A stretch of 64,000 nt of DNA from Streptomyces sp. NBC_01465 (GCF_036227325.1 NZ_CP109467.1:2418001-2482000), one strand, 5' to 3'; counted from the stretch's first letter, positions 55,459-64,000 are shown. Notes: a model not told the origin generated them from the sequence alone. Program-made: numbers and translations.

Positions 55459-56466
55459 CTACTTCCCGGTTTCGCTGGAGCTGTCGTACTTCTCGTACGC
55501 GTCGACGATACGGCCGACGAGCTTGTGCCGGACGACATCGTTGCTCGTGAGCCGCGAGAAGTGCACGTCCTCGATGCCGTCGAGGATCTTCTGCACCTGG
55601 CGCAGGCCGCTGGTCGTGCCGCCGGGCAGGTCGACCTGGGTGGCGTCACCGGTGACGACCATCTTCGAGTCGAAGCCGAGCCGCGTCAGGAACATCTTCA
55701 TCTGCTCGGCGCTGGTGTTCTGCGCCTCGTCGAGGATGATGAACGACTTGTTGAGGCTGCGGCCGCGCATGAAGGCGAGCGGTGCGACCTCGATCGTGCC
55801 CGCCTCCATGAGACGCGGGATGGTGTCCGGGTCGAGCATGTCGTGCAGGGCGTCGTAGAGCGGCCGCAGATACGGGTCGATCTTCTCCGTGAGCGTGCCC
55901 GGCAGGAAGCCGAGGCGCTCGCCCGCCTCGACGGCGGGGCGGGTGAGGATGATCCGGTCGACCTGCTTGGCCTGCAGCGCCTGGACCGCCTTGGCCATGG
56001 CGAGGTACGTCTTGCCGGTACCGGCCGGGCCGATCCCGAACACGATCGTGTTCTGGTCGATCGCGTCGACGTACCGCTTCTGGTTGAGCGTCTTGGGGCG
56101 GATGGTGCGGCCGCGCGAGGTGAGGATGGGGTGCGTGAGCACCTCGGCCGGCGTCTCCGCCGACCCCCCGCCGTTGCCGTTCGCCCTCAGCATCGCGATC
56201 GAGCGTTCCACTGCGTCCTCCGTCATCGGCGCACCCGTACGGAGCACCAGCATCATCTCGTCGAACAGTCGCTGGATGACGGCGATGTCGGCCGGTTCCC
56301 CCGTGGCGCTGATCCGATTGCCCCGGACATGGATGTCGGCCGCCGGGAAGGCCTTCTCGATCACGCGCAGCAGCGAGTCGCCGGATCCCAGGAGCAGCAC
56401 CATGGGGTGCGCGGCCGGGATGCTGATCTGGGCGCTTGCCTGCGGCTGTGTGGGTGTCTGGGTCAT
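55459..56466 (-). CDS. phoH: PhoH-like ATPase
   Basis: 335 aa. Single-domain P-loop ATPase: Walker A GIGPAGTGKTYLAMA, Walker B SFIILDEAQNTSAEQMKMFLTRLG, and TGDATQVDLP. The first 100 residues form a KH-like N-terminal part (VLLGSGDSLLRVIEKAFPAADIHVRGNRISATGEPADIAVIQRLFDEM). PhoH2-like RNA-related ATPases are nearly always adjacent to ybeY, as here. Its promoter lies in the 108 bases to the PfkB stop, which are relatively AT-rich. Confidence 0.96.
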   Translation of the reverse strand: MTQTPTQPQASAQISIPAAHPMVLLLGSGDSLLRVIEKAFPAADIHVRGNRISATGEPADIAVIQRLFDEMMLVLRTGAPMTEDAVERSIAMLRANGNGGGSAETPAEVLTHPILTSRGRTIRPKTLNQKRYVDAIDQNTIVFGIGPAGTGKTYLAMAKAVQALQAKQVDRIILTRPAVEAGERLGFLPGTLTEKIDPYLRPLYDALHDMLDPDTIPRLMEAGTIEVAPLAFMRGRSLNKSFIILDEAQNTSAEQMKMFLTRLGFDSKMVVTGDATQVDLPGGTTSGLRQVQKILDGIEDVHFSRLTSNDVVRHKLVGRIVDAYEKYDSSSETGK

Positions 56467-56574
56467 GGGCCGGGCCCTCGGGCCTGCACATACCTCCCAT
56501 TACAGGGTTCTCGCTGCTCGACAACCTCTGGATTACCAAGCCTACGACCCACCACTGACATCACCGAGGGGTTT

Positions 56575-57678
56575 TCAGGAGGCCTTGAAACCAATAGTCG
56601 GTACCGCCCGGCGCAGCGGCCACGGCCGGGAGGCGGCGGGCAGCAGCTCCTCCAGGAAGGCGTAGCGCCGCAGCGCCGCCGGGTCCTGGTCGTCGTACGC
56701 GTTCACGTGCTGCCACCAGGCGGCCACTTCGACCCAGCCGGGCGCGGACAGCGACCCGCCGAACTCCTGCACGGAGAGGGCCGCGGTGAGCCCGGCGAAC
56801 GCGAGGCGGTCGGCGAGCGGCCAGCCCGCGAGGGTGCCGGTGACAAAGCCCGCGACGAAGACGTCGCCGGCGCCCGTGGGGTCCATGGCCTCGACGGCGA
56901 TGGCGGGGACCTCGGCGCTCTCCCCCGTGGATCCGTCCACGGCGTACGCACCGTCCGCGCCCAGCGTCACCACGGCGAGGGGCACCTTCTCGGCCAGGGC
57001 GTGGGCGGCGGCGCGCGGGCAGTCGGTGCGCGTGTAGCGCATCGCCTCCTCGGCGTTGGGCAGGAACGCCTCGCAGTGGCCGAGGTCTTCGAGCGCGGCC
57101 AGGTCCCAGCGCCCGGTCTCGTCCCAGCCGACGTCGGCGAAGACCCGGGTCCCGTGCCCGGCCGCGTGCGCCACCCAGTCCTCGCGCTTCCCGGGCCCGA
57201 GCGAGGCGATCGCGGCGCGGGCGAGCGGCGGGCAGCTGGGGACGGACCCTTCGGGGACGGGGGCCTCGTGGCCGTGCGACACCATCGTGCGCTCGCCCTC
57301 GTACGCCATGGAGACCGTGACCGGGGAGTGCCAGCCGGGGACGGTGCGCGATCTGCTCAGGTCGATGTGCTCGCCCTGCTCCAGGGCGTCCCAGCAGTAC
57401 TCCCCGTAGTGGTCGTCGCCGAAGGCGGCGGAGAGGGACGTCCGCAGCCCGAGGCGGGCCAGCGCGGTCGCCATGTTGGCCACCCCGCCCGGGCTCGATC
57501 CCATGCCGCGCGCCCAGGATTCGGTGCCGCGGACGGGGGCGGAGTCGAGCCCGGTGAAGATGATGTCGAGGAACACGGTGCCGGTGAGATAGACGTCGCA
57601 GGCCGGATCCTCGGGGGCGCGCAGGGCGCCCAGGGGGTCGAGGGTGTTCTGGTGTTTGCGGTCGTCGTCGGTCGTCAC
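56575..57678 (-). CDS. PfkB family carbohydrate kinase
   Basis: 367 aa. Ribokinase-like fold: YLTGTVFLDIIFTGLDSAPVRGTESWARGMGSSPGGVANMATALARLG near the start (Gly-Gly substrate pattern) and the signature DPTGAGDVFVAGFVTG with the catalytic Asp. The exact sugar is not evident. It sits upstream of phoH and downstream of the glucarate operon in the same direction; a hairpin separates it from gudD. Could be 2-keto-3-deoxygluconate or another sugar kinase; glucarate breakdown by KdgD does not require it. Confidence 0.88.
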   Translation of the reverse strand: MTTDDDRKHQNTLDPLGALRAPEDPACDVYLTGTVFLDIIFTGLDSAPVRGTESWARGMGSSPGGVANMATALARLGLRTSLSAAFGDDHYGEYCWDALEQGEHIDLSRSRTVPGWHSPVTVSMAYEGERTMVSHGHEAPVPEGSVPSCPPLARAAIASLGPGKREDWVAHAAGHGTRVFADVGWDETGRWDLAALEDLGHCEAFLPNAEEAMRYTRTDCPRAAAHALAEKVPLAVVTLGADGAYAVDGSTGESAEVPAIAVEAMDPTGAGDVFVAGFVTGTLAGWPLADRLAFAGLTAALSVQEFGGSLSAPGWVEVAAWWQHVNAYDDQDPAALRRYAFLEELLPAASRPWPLRRAVPTIGFKAS

Positions 57679-57703
57679 CGTGGGCTCCCCGTACTCAGCT
57701 GCA

Positions 57704-57746
57704 GGTCACGCCAGTGTGCCGTACGCCTCTGACACACGGCGTGACC
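57704..57746 (-). terminator. Terminator of the glucarate operon
   Basis: ggtcacgcc (57704-57712) and ggcgtgacc (57738-57746) form a perfect 9-base stem, extended by tgtg/caca after a bulge; follows the gudD stop at 57754. Confidence 0.75.
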
Positions 57747-57753
57747 TCGCCCT

Positions 57754-59055
57754 TTACCAGCGGGGCAGCGCCGGGGTCTCCCAGTCCTCGTAGCCCTTCG
57801 CCTTGCGCATGGCGGCCGCGTCGTCGCGGTCGCGCATCGTGCCGTCGTCGTCCAGCCAGCGCTGGTGGAGACGGGCGAGGGTGTCGCGGTCGAGTTCGAT
57901 GCCGAGGCCCGGGACGTCGGAGACCGTGAGGCGGCCCTCGGTGAACTCGTGGCGGGTCGTGATGACGTCGTCCGTCTGCCACGGGTAGTGGCTGTCGCAG
58001 GCGTAGTCGAGGTTGGGGACGGTCGCCGCGACGTGGGTCATCGCGGCGAGGCTGATGCCCATGTGGGTGTTGGAGTGCATGGACAGGCCGACGCCGAAGG
58101 TGCGGCAGATCGCGGCCAGTTCGCGCGTCGCGCGCAGTCCGCCCCAGTAGTGGTGGTCGGAGAGGACGACCTGGACGGCGTCGGTGAGGAACGCCTCGCG
58201 GATCTCGGGGATCGTCGTCACGCACATGTTGGTGGCGAGGGGGACGTCCGTGCCGGCCGACACCTTGGCCATGTTCGGGGTGCCGGGGGCGGGGTCCTCC
58301 AGGTATTCGAGTACGTCCGCGAGCTCGGCCGCGACCTCAAGGGAGGTCTCCGGCGTCCAGCCGCCGTTGGGGTCGAGGCGCAGGGGGTGGCCGGGGAACG
58401 CCTCGGCGAGCGCCTTGACCGCGGCGATCTCCTGGTCGGGCGGGAAAACGCCGCCCTTGAGCTTGAAGGAGGTGAAGCCGTAGTCGTCGACGAAGCGGCG
58501 GGCCTGGGCGACGATGCCCGCCGGGTCGACCGCCTCGCCCCAGGTGTCGGCCTCGCCCGCGCCGCCCGGGTGCTCGGCCCAGCGGTAGAAGAGATACGCG
58601 CTGTACTCGACGGTGTCGCGGATCTTGCCGCCGAGCAGCTCGTGCACGGGCACCCCGTACGCCTTGCCGAGCGCGTCCAGGCAGGCGACCTCGAAGCCCG
58701 AGATGATGGAAAGCCGCAGCTTGTCGGCGGTCTGGACGCCGCGCAGGCCGCCGACGTCGACCGCGTTGTCGACGCGTGCCTCGTCCACTCCGACCTGCTC
58801 GGCAAGGGTGTTGAGCCCGTTGAGGTCGGCGATCGAGTGGCCGACGAGGAGGTCCGCGTACGGGCGCGCCAGCTCCAGGTACTTGGAGTCCCCGTACGTC
58901 TCGCCGATCCCGGTGATCCCGTCCGCCGTGACGACCTCGATGACCAGCCGCGGGGTGTACGGCTGGTGCACGCCCTGGACGTTGAGCAGCGGCGGGTCGG
59001 AGATCAGGACGGGGGTGAGACGGACCTCGGTGATGGTCAGGTCGGCGGCGGTCAT
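57754..59055 (-). CDS. gudD: Glucarate dehydratase
   Basis: 433 aa enolase-superfamily protein. Dehydrates D-glucarate to 5-dehydro-4-deoxy-D-glucarate. Motifs: SFKLKGG with the KxK pair, LRLDPNGGW and EYLEDP metal ligands, and SMHSNTHMGISLAAMTHVAA with the catalytic His. N-terminal capping domain begins ITEVRLTPVLISDPPLLNVQGVHQPYTPRLVIEVVT, a gudD-type start. ATGA overlap with kdgD, so the two enzymes are made together. Confidence 0.95.
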   Translation of the reverse strand: MTAADLTITEVRLTPVLISDPPLLNVQGVHQPYTPRLVIEVVTADGITGIGETYGDSKYLELARPYADLLVGHSIADLNGLNTLAEQVGVDEARVDNAVDVGGLRGVQTADKLRLSIISGFEVACLDALGKAYGVPVHELLGGKIRDTVEYSAYLFYRWAEHPGGAGEADTWGEAVDPAGIVAQARRFVDDYGFTSFKLKGGVFPPDQEIAAVKALAEAFPGHPLRLDPNGGWTPETSLEVAAELADVLEYLEDPAPGTPNMAKVSAGTDVPLATNMCVTTIPEIREAFLTDAVQVVLSDHHYWGGLRATRELAAICRTFGVGLSMHSNTHMGISLAAMTHVAATVPNLDYACDSHYPWQTDDVITTRHEFTEGRLTVSDVPGLGIELDRDTLARLHQRWLDDDGTMRDRDDAAAMRKAKGYEDWETPALPRW

Positions 59056-60005
59056 ACGGCGGCTCCTACGAGGTCGAGTCCGGTGGCGAGCAGCTTCTCA
59101 AGTACGGCGAGGTCGTCGGCGCCGGGGTCGGTGAGCGGTGCGCGGACCCGCCCGACGCGCTCGCCGCGCAGGCGGGCGGCGGCCTTGACCAGGGACACGG
59201 CGTATCCGGGGACGCGGTCGCGGAGCTCGACGAGGGGGACGTAGAAGCCGCGGAGGAGCTCATCCACGCGCGCGTTGTCGCCGTCGCGCAGGGCGGCGAA
59301 GAAGGCGCCGGCGATCTCGGGGGCGAAGGCGTGGACGGCGGAGGAGTAGGCGGGGATGCCGACGGTGGCGTAGGCGCGGGCCTGGATCTCGGCGGTGGAC
59401 GCCCCGTTGAAGAACAGGAAGCCCTCGGGGGCGGCGAGGGTGAGCCGCTGCAGCCGGTCGAGGTCGCTGTGCCCGTCCTTGAGGCCGACGACGCCGGGGA
59501 TCGCGGCGATGCAGCGGAGGCTGTCGGCGGTGAAGGAGACCTGTCCGCGCTGGTACGCGATGAGGGGCAGCCGGGTGCGGGCGGCGATCTGTTCCAGCTG
59601 CGCGACGAGGCCGTCCTGCGGGGCGGAGACGAGGTAGTGCGGCAGGACGAGGGCGGCGTCGGCCCCGGCCTCCTCGGCGATACGGGCGAACCGGGCGGCC
59701 TGCGCCCAGCCGTAGCCGATGCCCGCGACGACGGGGACGCGCCCGTCGGTGACCTCGACGGTGGCGGTGACGACCGCGCGGTACTCGTCCTCGTCGAGCG
59801 AGAAGAACTCGCCGGTGCCGCAGGCGGGGAAGACGGCGCCGGGCCCCGCCGCCAACTGGCGCTCCAGGTAGGCCCGGTATCCGTCCAGGTCGAGCTCGCC
59901 GCCCGCGCCGAAGCTGGTGAGCGGGAAGGAGAGGACCCCGCGTCCCATCCCCTCCCGCAGCCGCTCCACCGTCTCTGTCTCCGTATGTAGATGCTGTCCA
60001 CGCAT
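59052..60005 (-). CDS. kdgD: 5-dehydro-4-deoxyglucarate dehydratase
   Basis: 317 aa as read from ATG 60005. Class I aldolase-like (DHDPS superfamily); decarboxylates and dehydrates the GudD product to 2-oxoglutarate semialdehyde. ACGTGEFFSL; Tyr in IAYQRGQ; Schiff-base Lys in VVGLKDGHSD. The start is doubtful: GTG 59969 (VERLREGMGRGVLSFPLTSF), with GGAG 10 bases upstream, agrees better with the family and would leave the palindrome at 59996-60030 in the promoter. Divergent from the IclR gene. Confidence 0.93.
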   Translation of the reverse strand: MRGQHLHTETETVERLREGMGRGVLSFPLTSFGAGGELDLDGYRAYLERQLAAGPGAVFPACGTGEFFSLDEDEYRAVVTATVEVTDGRVPVVAGIGYGWAQAARFARIAEEAGADAALVLPHYLVSAPQDGLVAQLEQIAARTRLPLIAYQRGQVSFTADSLRCIAAIPGVVGLKDGHSDLDRLQRLTLAAPEGFLFFNGASTAEIQARAYATVGIPAYSSAVHAFAPEIAGAFFAALRDGDNARVDELLRGFYVPLVELRDRVPGYAVSLVKAAARLRGERVGRVRAPLTDPGADDLAVLEKLLATGLDLVGAAV

Positions 60006-60030
60006 AAGAATGGAGGGTAGGTATGTGGAC
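59996..60030. promoter_or_regulatory. Candidate IclR operator between kdgD and regulator
   Basis: gtccacgcata (59996-60006) and tatgtggac (60022-60030) form an interrupted inverted repeat; tatgtaga (59983-59990) repeats one arm. It lies in the divergent promoter region of the glucarate genes and the IclR gene, if kdgD begins at the GTG. Confidence 0.5.
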
Positions 60031-60068
60031 GGGGATGGTCAAGGGGGTGCGTCGCCGGCTTACGTACG

Positions 60069-60854
60069 ATGCACCCCATGCCAGAGACCGGAGGCGTACG
60101 CGAGGTGAAGTCGGCGGGCCGCACCGTCGAACTGCTCGAAGTGCTGGCCGCACGCGGCGACCGCCCCGCCCGCCTGCGCGAACTCGCGGAGGAGCTGGGC
60201 GTACCGCGCAGCTCCATGTACGCCCTCCTCCAGACCCTGATCGACCGCGGCTGGGTGCGGACGGACGCGACGGGTTCGCTGTACGGCATCGGCATCCGCG
60301 CCCTCCTCACGGGCACGAGCTACCTGGACACGGACCCCCGGGTGCGCGCCGCCCGCCCCCACCTGGACGAGGCGTCGACGGCGCTGGGCGAGACGGTGCA
60401 CCTGGGCCGGATAGACCGGGACGACGTGGTGTACCTGGCGACGCGGGAGTCGCACGAATACGTCCGCACGATCAGCAGGGTGGGCCGACGGCTCCCGGCG
60501 CATGTGGGCGCGCTGGGGAAGGCGTTGCTGGCGGAACGGGACACGCTCCCCCAGGGCGACCTGGAGCGCTTCACCCCGAACACGCACGTGGACGGGGCGT
60601 CACTGGCGGCGGACCTTGAGCAGGTCCGCGAGCGCGGCTACTCGATCGACCGCGAGGAGGGCGTGACGGGGATCGTCGGCTTCGGTTTCGTACTGCGGTA
60701 CGAGGTGCCGGCGGTGGACGCGATCAGCTGCTCGGTGCCGGTGGCACGGCTGACGGAAGCGCACGAGAAGGAGATCGTGACGGTGATGCGGGAGGCGCGG
60801 GCGCGGATCGAGGCGGCGGCGGTGCCGTTGCCGGGGGCCCCGGACTGGCGCTGA
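60069..60854 (+). CDS. IclR family transcriptional regulator
   Basis: 261 aa from ATG 60069; ATG 60078 (MPETGGVREV) is in frame. Winged helix: VKSAGRTVELLEVLAARGDRPARLRELAEELGVPRSSMYALLQTLIDRGW; C-terminal effector domain with LGRIDRDDVVYLATRESHEYVRTISRVGRRLPAHVGALGKALLAE and the Cys/Ser-containing VDAISCSVPVARL. Divergent from kdgD; the natural repressor of the glucarate operon, with glucarate or an intermediate as likely inducer. Confidence 0.93.
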   Translation: MHPMPETGGVREVKSAGRTVELLEVLAARGDRPARLRELAEELGVPRSSMYALLQTLIDRGWVRTDATGSLYGIGIRALLTGTSYLDTDPRVRAARPHLDEASTALGETVHLGRIDRDDVVYLATRESHEYVRTISRVGRRLPAHVGALGKALLAERDTLPQGDLERFTPNTHVDGASLAADLEQVRERGYSIDREEGVTGIVGFGFVLRYEVPAVDAISCSVPVARLTEAHEKEIVTVMREARARIEAAAVPLPGAPDWR

Positions 60855-61289
60855 ACCCCCGCCCTGAACCCCCGCCCTGGGGCTCCGCCCCAGACCCCGC
60901 TCCTCAATCGCCGGAGGGGCTGGATTTTGCTGCACTTGAATCGCACATGCAGCAAAATCCAGCCCGTCCGGCGATTGAGGACACGTGGCCGAAGGCCGCG
61001 TCCAGGGGGTCCGGGGGCAACGCCCCCGGTTTCGGGAAGGGGCGGGTTCGGGGACGCGCTCCGCGCAGCGGCGGCGCAGGCCACACCTGACCCGGACCAG
61101 CGCAAACACCCCCGCCTACCCGCCAAACCCCGCCACAAACCAACCGTGTTACAGATCACACAGCCACGGCTTTTCCGCAGCCCTCCCACTTGATACAAAT
61201 TGGCCGCGAGCTCCTGACCCACGGGTCAGTCGAGTCGCACCCCTCCCCGCAGTACCCTCCTTTGCCGCGCCCTCATTCAGGAACAGCCC
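60855..61289. other. Repeat-rich intergenic stretch
   Basis: 435 bases. The first 200 bases are the GC-rich dispersed repeat with the long hairpin listed below. From about 61130 a less GC-rich part follows that can hold the promoter of the MFS gene (start 61290, aggaa upstream). No gene seen. Confidence 0.6.
60877..61051. repeat. GC-rich dispersed repeat with 34-bp-arm hairpin
   Basis: Arms 60901-60934 (tcctcaatcgccggaggggc...) and 60948-60981 pair with one mismatch around a 13-base loop, one of the longest hairpins of the window. Flanked by ctggggctccgccccag (60877-60893) and tttcgggaaggggcggg (61030-61046), blocks shared with 39.1 kb and with pcaB. It follows the IclR stop by 22 bases and probably also terminates it. 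Confidence 0.9.
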
Positions 61290-62642
61290 GTGCCTCCGCG
61301 CCCGCGCGCAGCCGCCACCCCCGTATGGCCGCTCGTCGCTCTCTTCACCGCCGGCTACCTCGCCGCGTACCTCCTCCCCACGACCGTGGCCCGCCTCGGC
61401 ACGTCACTCCAACTCGGCGCCGCCCAGGCCGGATTGATGGGCAGCTCCCTCCTGCTCGCCTCCGCGACCGCCGGCTTCGTGCTCGCCTCCCGCGTGGAGC
61501 GCATCGGCCCCCACCGCCTGGCCCGCACCGGCCTGCTCCTGATGTTCGTCGGGTACGGAACCGCCGCGGCCACCGCCACCACCCCGCTCGTCCTGCTCGG
61601 CGCGGTCGTCGGCGGTTTCGGCTCCGGTACGGCAACGACCGTCGCCGCCTCCTCCATCGCCGCCCAGCGCGACCCCCACCGCGCCTCCGCCCTCGGCTTG
61701 CTCTCCGTCTCGGCCACCGCAGGCGCCCTCTACCTGACGATCCCCCACCTCGGCGGCGGCCACCGCACCCCGCTCCTCGCCCTGGCCGCGCTCGCGGTCT
61801 GCGCCTGGCCCGCGGCAGGCCGCATCCCCGCAGCGCCCGCCACCCACACGAGCCAGACCCCCCGCACCCCGCTCCCCTACCTCCGCGCCGGACTGGTCCT
61901 CGCCGGCGCCATCGCGCTCTGGTCGCTCGCCCAGAACTCCCTCTGGGGCGTCAGCAGCCGCATCGGTCTCGACCAGGCGGGCCTCTCCGAGGTCACCGTC
62001 GGCGCCGTCTTCGCAGCCGGCCTCGGCGCGGGCCTCCTCGGGGTGACGGCCGCGACCGCGCTCGGCGCGCGCCTCGGCCGCGCGCTCCCGATCGGCGCGG
62101 GCACGGCCGTCATCGCCGTGTGCATCGCGACGGCCGCCTCCGCCGACGGCCTGACGTCCTTCGCGACGGGCGAGATCGCCTGGAACGCGATCTACCCGGT
62201 GGTCCTCTCGTACCTCATCGGACTGGCCGCATCCCTGGACCCGCGCGGCCGTTGGGCGGTCCTCGTCGGCTCCGCGTCCTCGCTCGGCACGGCGTGCGGC
62301 CCGGTCACGGGGTCGACGCTCGCCGCGCACACGGGTTTCCCCGCGATGGGCCAGATCCTCTGCGTACTGCTCCTGCTCCTCGCCGTCCCCATGACGGCGG
62401 TCGCCCTGCACACCGCGGGCCGCCCGCTGGTCCCCGGCGCGGTGCGACGCAGGGGCGGTGCCCCGGCGGCGCTGCTCTCGGCGACCGCGGGCGCGACGCC
62501 CGGTACGGTCCCGCAGTTGGGCGCCCCCGAGCAGCCGGTGGCCGAGATCGAGGTCGCCGCACTGCCGCCCCGGCCGCTCAGGATCCGTACGACAACCAAG
62601 CGGACTCAGCCGAAGTCGTACGCCTCGACCTCGGCCAAGTAG
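61290..62642 (+). CDS. MFS-like membrane transporter
   Basis: 450 aa from GTG 61290 (MPPRPRAAATPVWPLVALFTAGYLAAYLLPTTVARLG), with agga eight bases upstream. About 12 helices, GLMGSSLLLASATAGFVLASRVERIGPHRLARTGLLLMF being the MFS loop between helices 2 and 3. Diverges from the classic DHA drug pumps; the subfamily is unknown. The C-terminal 45 residues are hydrophilic. Overlaps the adenosine deaminase gene on the other strand by 37 nt at the 3' ends. Confidence 0.85.
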   Translation: MPPRPRAAATPVWPLVALFTAGYLAAYLLPTTVARLGTSLQLGAAQAGLMGSSLLLASATAGFVLASRVERIGPHRLARTGLLLMFVGYGTAAATATTPLVLLGAVVGGFGSGTATTVAASSIAAQRDPHRASALGLLSVSATAGALYLTIPHLGGGHRTPLLALAALAVCAWPAAGRIPAAPATHTSQTPRTPLPYLRAGLVLAGAIALWSLAQNSLWGVSSRIGLDQAGLSEVTVGAVFAAGLGAGLLGVTAATALGARLGRALPIGAGTAVIAVCIATAASADGLTSFATGEIAWNAIYPVVLSYLIGLAASLDPRGRWAVLVGSASSLGTACGPVTGSTLAAHTGFPAMGQILCVLLLLLAVPMTAVALHTAGRPLVPGAVRRRGGAPAALLSATAGATPGTVPQLGAPEQPVAEIEVAALPPRPLRIRTTTKRTQPKSYASTSAK

Positions 62643-63610
62643 CGCGCCCGCAGCTCTTCGTCGTCGTCCAGGAAGCTGGCCAGGAAGGAGTTCCTGGCCA
62701 GCTCGCGCAGCTGCTCGTCGCCGACGTCGAGCGCGGTGCGCACCGCGTCGAAGGTGTCGCCCGCGTAGCCCCCGAAGTACGCGGGGTCGTCCGAGTTGAG
62801 GGTGCACATCAGCCCGGCTTCGATCATCTTGGGCAGCGGGTGCTCCTCCAGGACGTCGATGGTCCGCAGCCGTACGTTGGACAGCGGGCACAGCGTCAGC
62901 GGAATCCGCCCGAGCACCAGCCGCTCGATGAGCTCCGGGTCCTCCATGCAGCGCAACCCGTGGTCGATGCGCTCGACGCCGAGGACATCGAGGGCCTCCC
63001 AGATGTACGACGGGTCGCCCTCCTCGCCCGCGTGCGCGACGCGCCGCAGCCCGAGCGCGGACGCCTCGTCGTACACGTCGGCGAACTTCGACGCCGGGTT
63101 GCCGACCTCCGCCGAGTCCAGCCCGACCGCGACGATCTTGTCCAGGTACGGGACGGCCGAGTGCAGCGTCTCCATCGCGGACTCGACCGGCTGGTCGCGC
63201 AGGAAGCAGAGGATGAGCCGGGTCGAGACCCCGTGCCGCTCCTGGCTGCGGTCAAGCGCCCGCGAGAGACCCTCGACGACCGTACCGATCTCGACTCCGC
63301 GCGCGGTGTGCGCCTGCGGGTCGAAGAAGATCTCCGCGTGGCGGACGCCCTGGGCGGCGGCCCGGGCGAGATAGGCGTCGGCGAGCTCCTCGAAGTCCTG
63401 CTCGGTCCGCAGCACGGCCATCAGCGCGTAGTACAGATCCAGGAACGACTGGAGGTCGTCGAAGGCGTACGCGCGCCGCAGCTCGTCGGCGGTCGCGTAC
63501 GGCAGCTCGACGCCATTGCGTGCGGCGAGCGCGAAGGCCAGCTCGGGCTCCAGGGTGCCCTCGATGTGCAGGTGCAGTTCGGCCTTGGGGAGGGGTGCGG
63601 GGTTCGGCAT
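62606..63610 (-). CDS. add: Adenosine deaminase
   Basis: 334 aa from ATG 63610 (MPNPAPLPKAELHLHIEGTLEPELAFALAARNGVELPY). Zinc TIM-barrel: HLHIEG supplies two zinc His and the first catalytic region, VAHAGEEGDPSYIWEAL the third His and Glu, LNSDDPAYFGG the Asp pair, and HGLRCMEDPELI the second catalytic His. Converts adenosine to inosine or, in related members, adenine to hypoxanthine. The EGTLEPE and DHGLRC pattern would also fit adenine deaminase (AMDH-like), so the substrate (adenosine versus adenine) is open. The rnz gene precedes it on the same strand, 14 bases upstream. Confidence 0.9.
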   Translation of the reverse strand: MPNPAPLPKAELHLHIEGTLEPELAFALAARNGVELPYATADELRRAYAFDDLQSFLDLYYALMAVLRTEQDFEELADAYLARAAAQGVRHAEIFFDPQAHTARGVEIGTVVEGLSRALDRSQERHGVSTRLILCFLRDQPVESAMETLHSAVPYLDKIVAVGLDSAEVGNPASKFADVYDEASALGLRRVAHAGEEGDPSYIWEALDVLGVERIDHGLRCMEDPELIERLVLGRIPLTLCPLSNVRLRTIDVLEEHPLPKMIEAGLMCTLNSDDPAYFGGYAGDTFDAVRTALDVGDEQLRELARNSFLASFLDDDEELRARYLAEVEAYDFG

Positions 63611-63624
63611 CCCGAAAGCGTAGG

Positions 63625-64000
63625 TCAGAGGCGCTTGGGAAGCGGAATCCTGTCGAGGTCGCGGGCGACGGTCAGCTCGCCCTCGTACCCGGCCGCCCTG
63701 GCCTCCCGCTCGAACTCCTCCGGGTCGGAGTAGCGCTGCGAGAAGTGCGTCAGTACGAGATGCCGCACACCCGCGTCCCTGGCCACCGCCGCCGCCTGCC
63801 CGGCGGTGAGGTGACCGTGGTCCTCGGCCAGCCGCACGTCCGCGTCGAGGAACGTCGACTCGATGACGAGGAGATCGCACCCCTCAGCCAGTGCCAGCAC
63901 CCCGTCACACATCCGCGTATCCATCACGAAGGCGAACCGCTGCCCGCGCCGCACCTCGCTGACCTGCTCCAGCGTCACGTCACCGACCGCGCCCTCGCGC
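63625..64000 (-). CDS. rnz: Ribonuclease Z, 3' part (cut by window edge)
   Basis: The last 125 residues of a metallo-beta-lactamase-fold RNase [107 protein letters not shown] and LTHFSQRY are the standard RNase Z motifs, with the Asp, His and His that bind zinc. It processes 3' ends of tRNA precursors. The N-terminus lies beyond 64000. Fourteen bases upstream of add, likely co-transcribed. Confidence 0.95.
   Translation of the reverse strand, partial: REGAVGDVTLEQVSEVRRGQRFAFVMDTRMCDGVLALAEGCDLLVIESTFLDADVRLAEDHGHLTAGQAAAVARDAGVRHLVLTHFSQRYSDPEEFEREARAAGYEGELTVARDLDRIPLPKRL

Overview
This is about 64 kb of high-GC, actinobacterial DNA and looks like a stretch of a Streptomyces chromosome. 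The evidence is: very strong G/C bias at third codon positions; frequent GTG (and some TTG) starts; many ATGA/GTGA stop-start overlaps; Streptomyces-type families (MmyB-like XRE regulators, the XRE/DUF397 pair with its two small partners, DUF6243); and the core order ppdK - dus - glyS - znuACB/zur - uppS - recO - leuA - M4 protease - era - ... - ybeY - phoH, which from memory resembles the region around SCO2494-SCO2540 of S. coelicolor. Most of the window is well-known chromosomal housekeeping, with accessory islets between the conserved blocks.

Layout. 1-3966 (+): tail of a protocatechuate/beta-ketoadipate operon, pcaJ'-pcaH-pcaG-pcaB-pcaL, all translationally coupled; pcaB carries genomic repeat sequence inside its reading frame. 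4099-8536 (-): ppdK and a tRNA-dihydrouridine synthase. 8589-21996: regulator/exporter accessory stretch with three MFS transporters, an MmyB-like XRE regulator, an aldo/keto reductase with a TetR regulator and a textbook operator, a histidine kinase/response regulator/DUF4097 operon, an AAC(3)-like acetyltransferase, a double-GNAT protein and an ArsR-like regulator. 22083-28377: glyS, the zinc uptake operon znuACB with zur, uppS and recO. 28445-34656: accessory region with a WhiJ/Scr1-like XRE-DUF397 group and a six-gene fully overlapping operon headed by a WXG100-like protein (type VII secretion style). 34772-38780: second two-component system coupled to an MMPL exporter. 39268-45316: TerB-like protein, leuA with a leucine leader peptide, an intracellular M4 metallopeptidase with its emfourin-type inhibitor, a GNAT protein and era. 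45495-50527: amtB-glnK with a GlnR-like site, then a secreted WxL-type/DUF916 surface module. 50861-53279: second MmyB-like regulator/MFS pair. 53283-56466: mmcQ-like, CNNM/CBS protein, ybeY, phoH. 56575-60854: sugar kinase and a glucarate catabolic operon (gudD-kdgD) with divergent IclR regulator. 60855-64000: repeat-rich gap, an MFS protein, adenosine deaminase and the 3' part of ribonuclease Z.

How the genes work together. Catabolism is represented by protocatechuate ring cleavage to 3-oxoadipate and by D-glucarate to 2-oxoglutarate semialdehyde. Metal and nitrogen homeostasis are controlled locally (Zur boxes over a probably leaderless znuA promoter; GlnR-like boxes before amtB-glnK). Several exporters sit next to their own regulators. 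No rRNA, tRNA, CRISPR array, prophage or insertion sequence was recognised. The least explained element is the six-gene WXG100 operon at 30783-34656; the oddest single gene is pcaB with its in-frame repeats.
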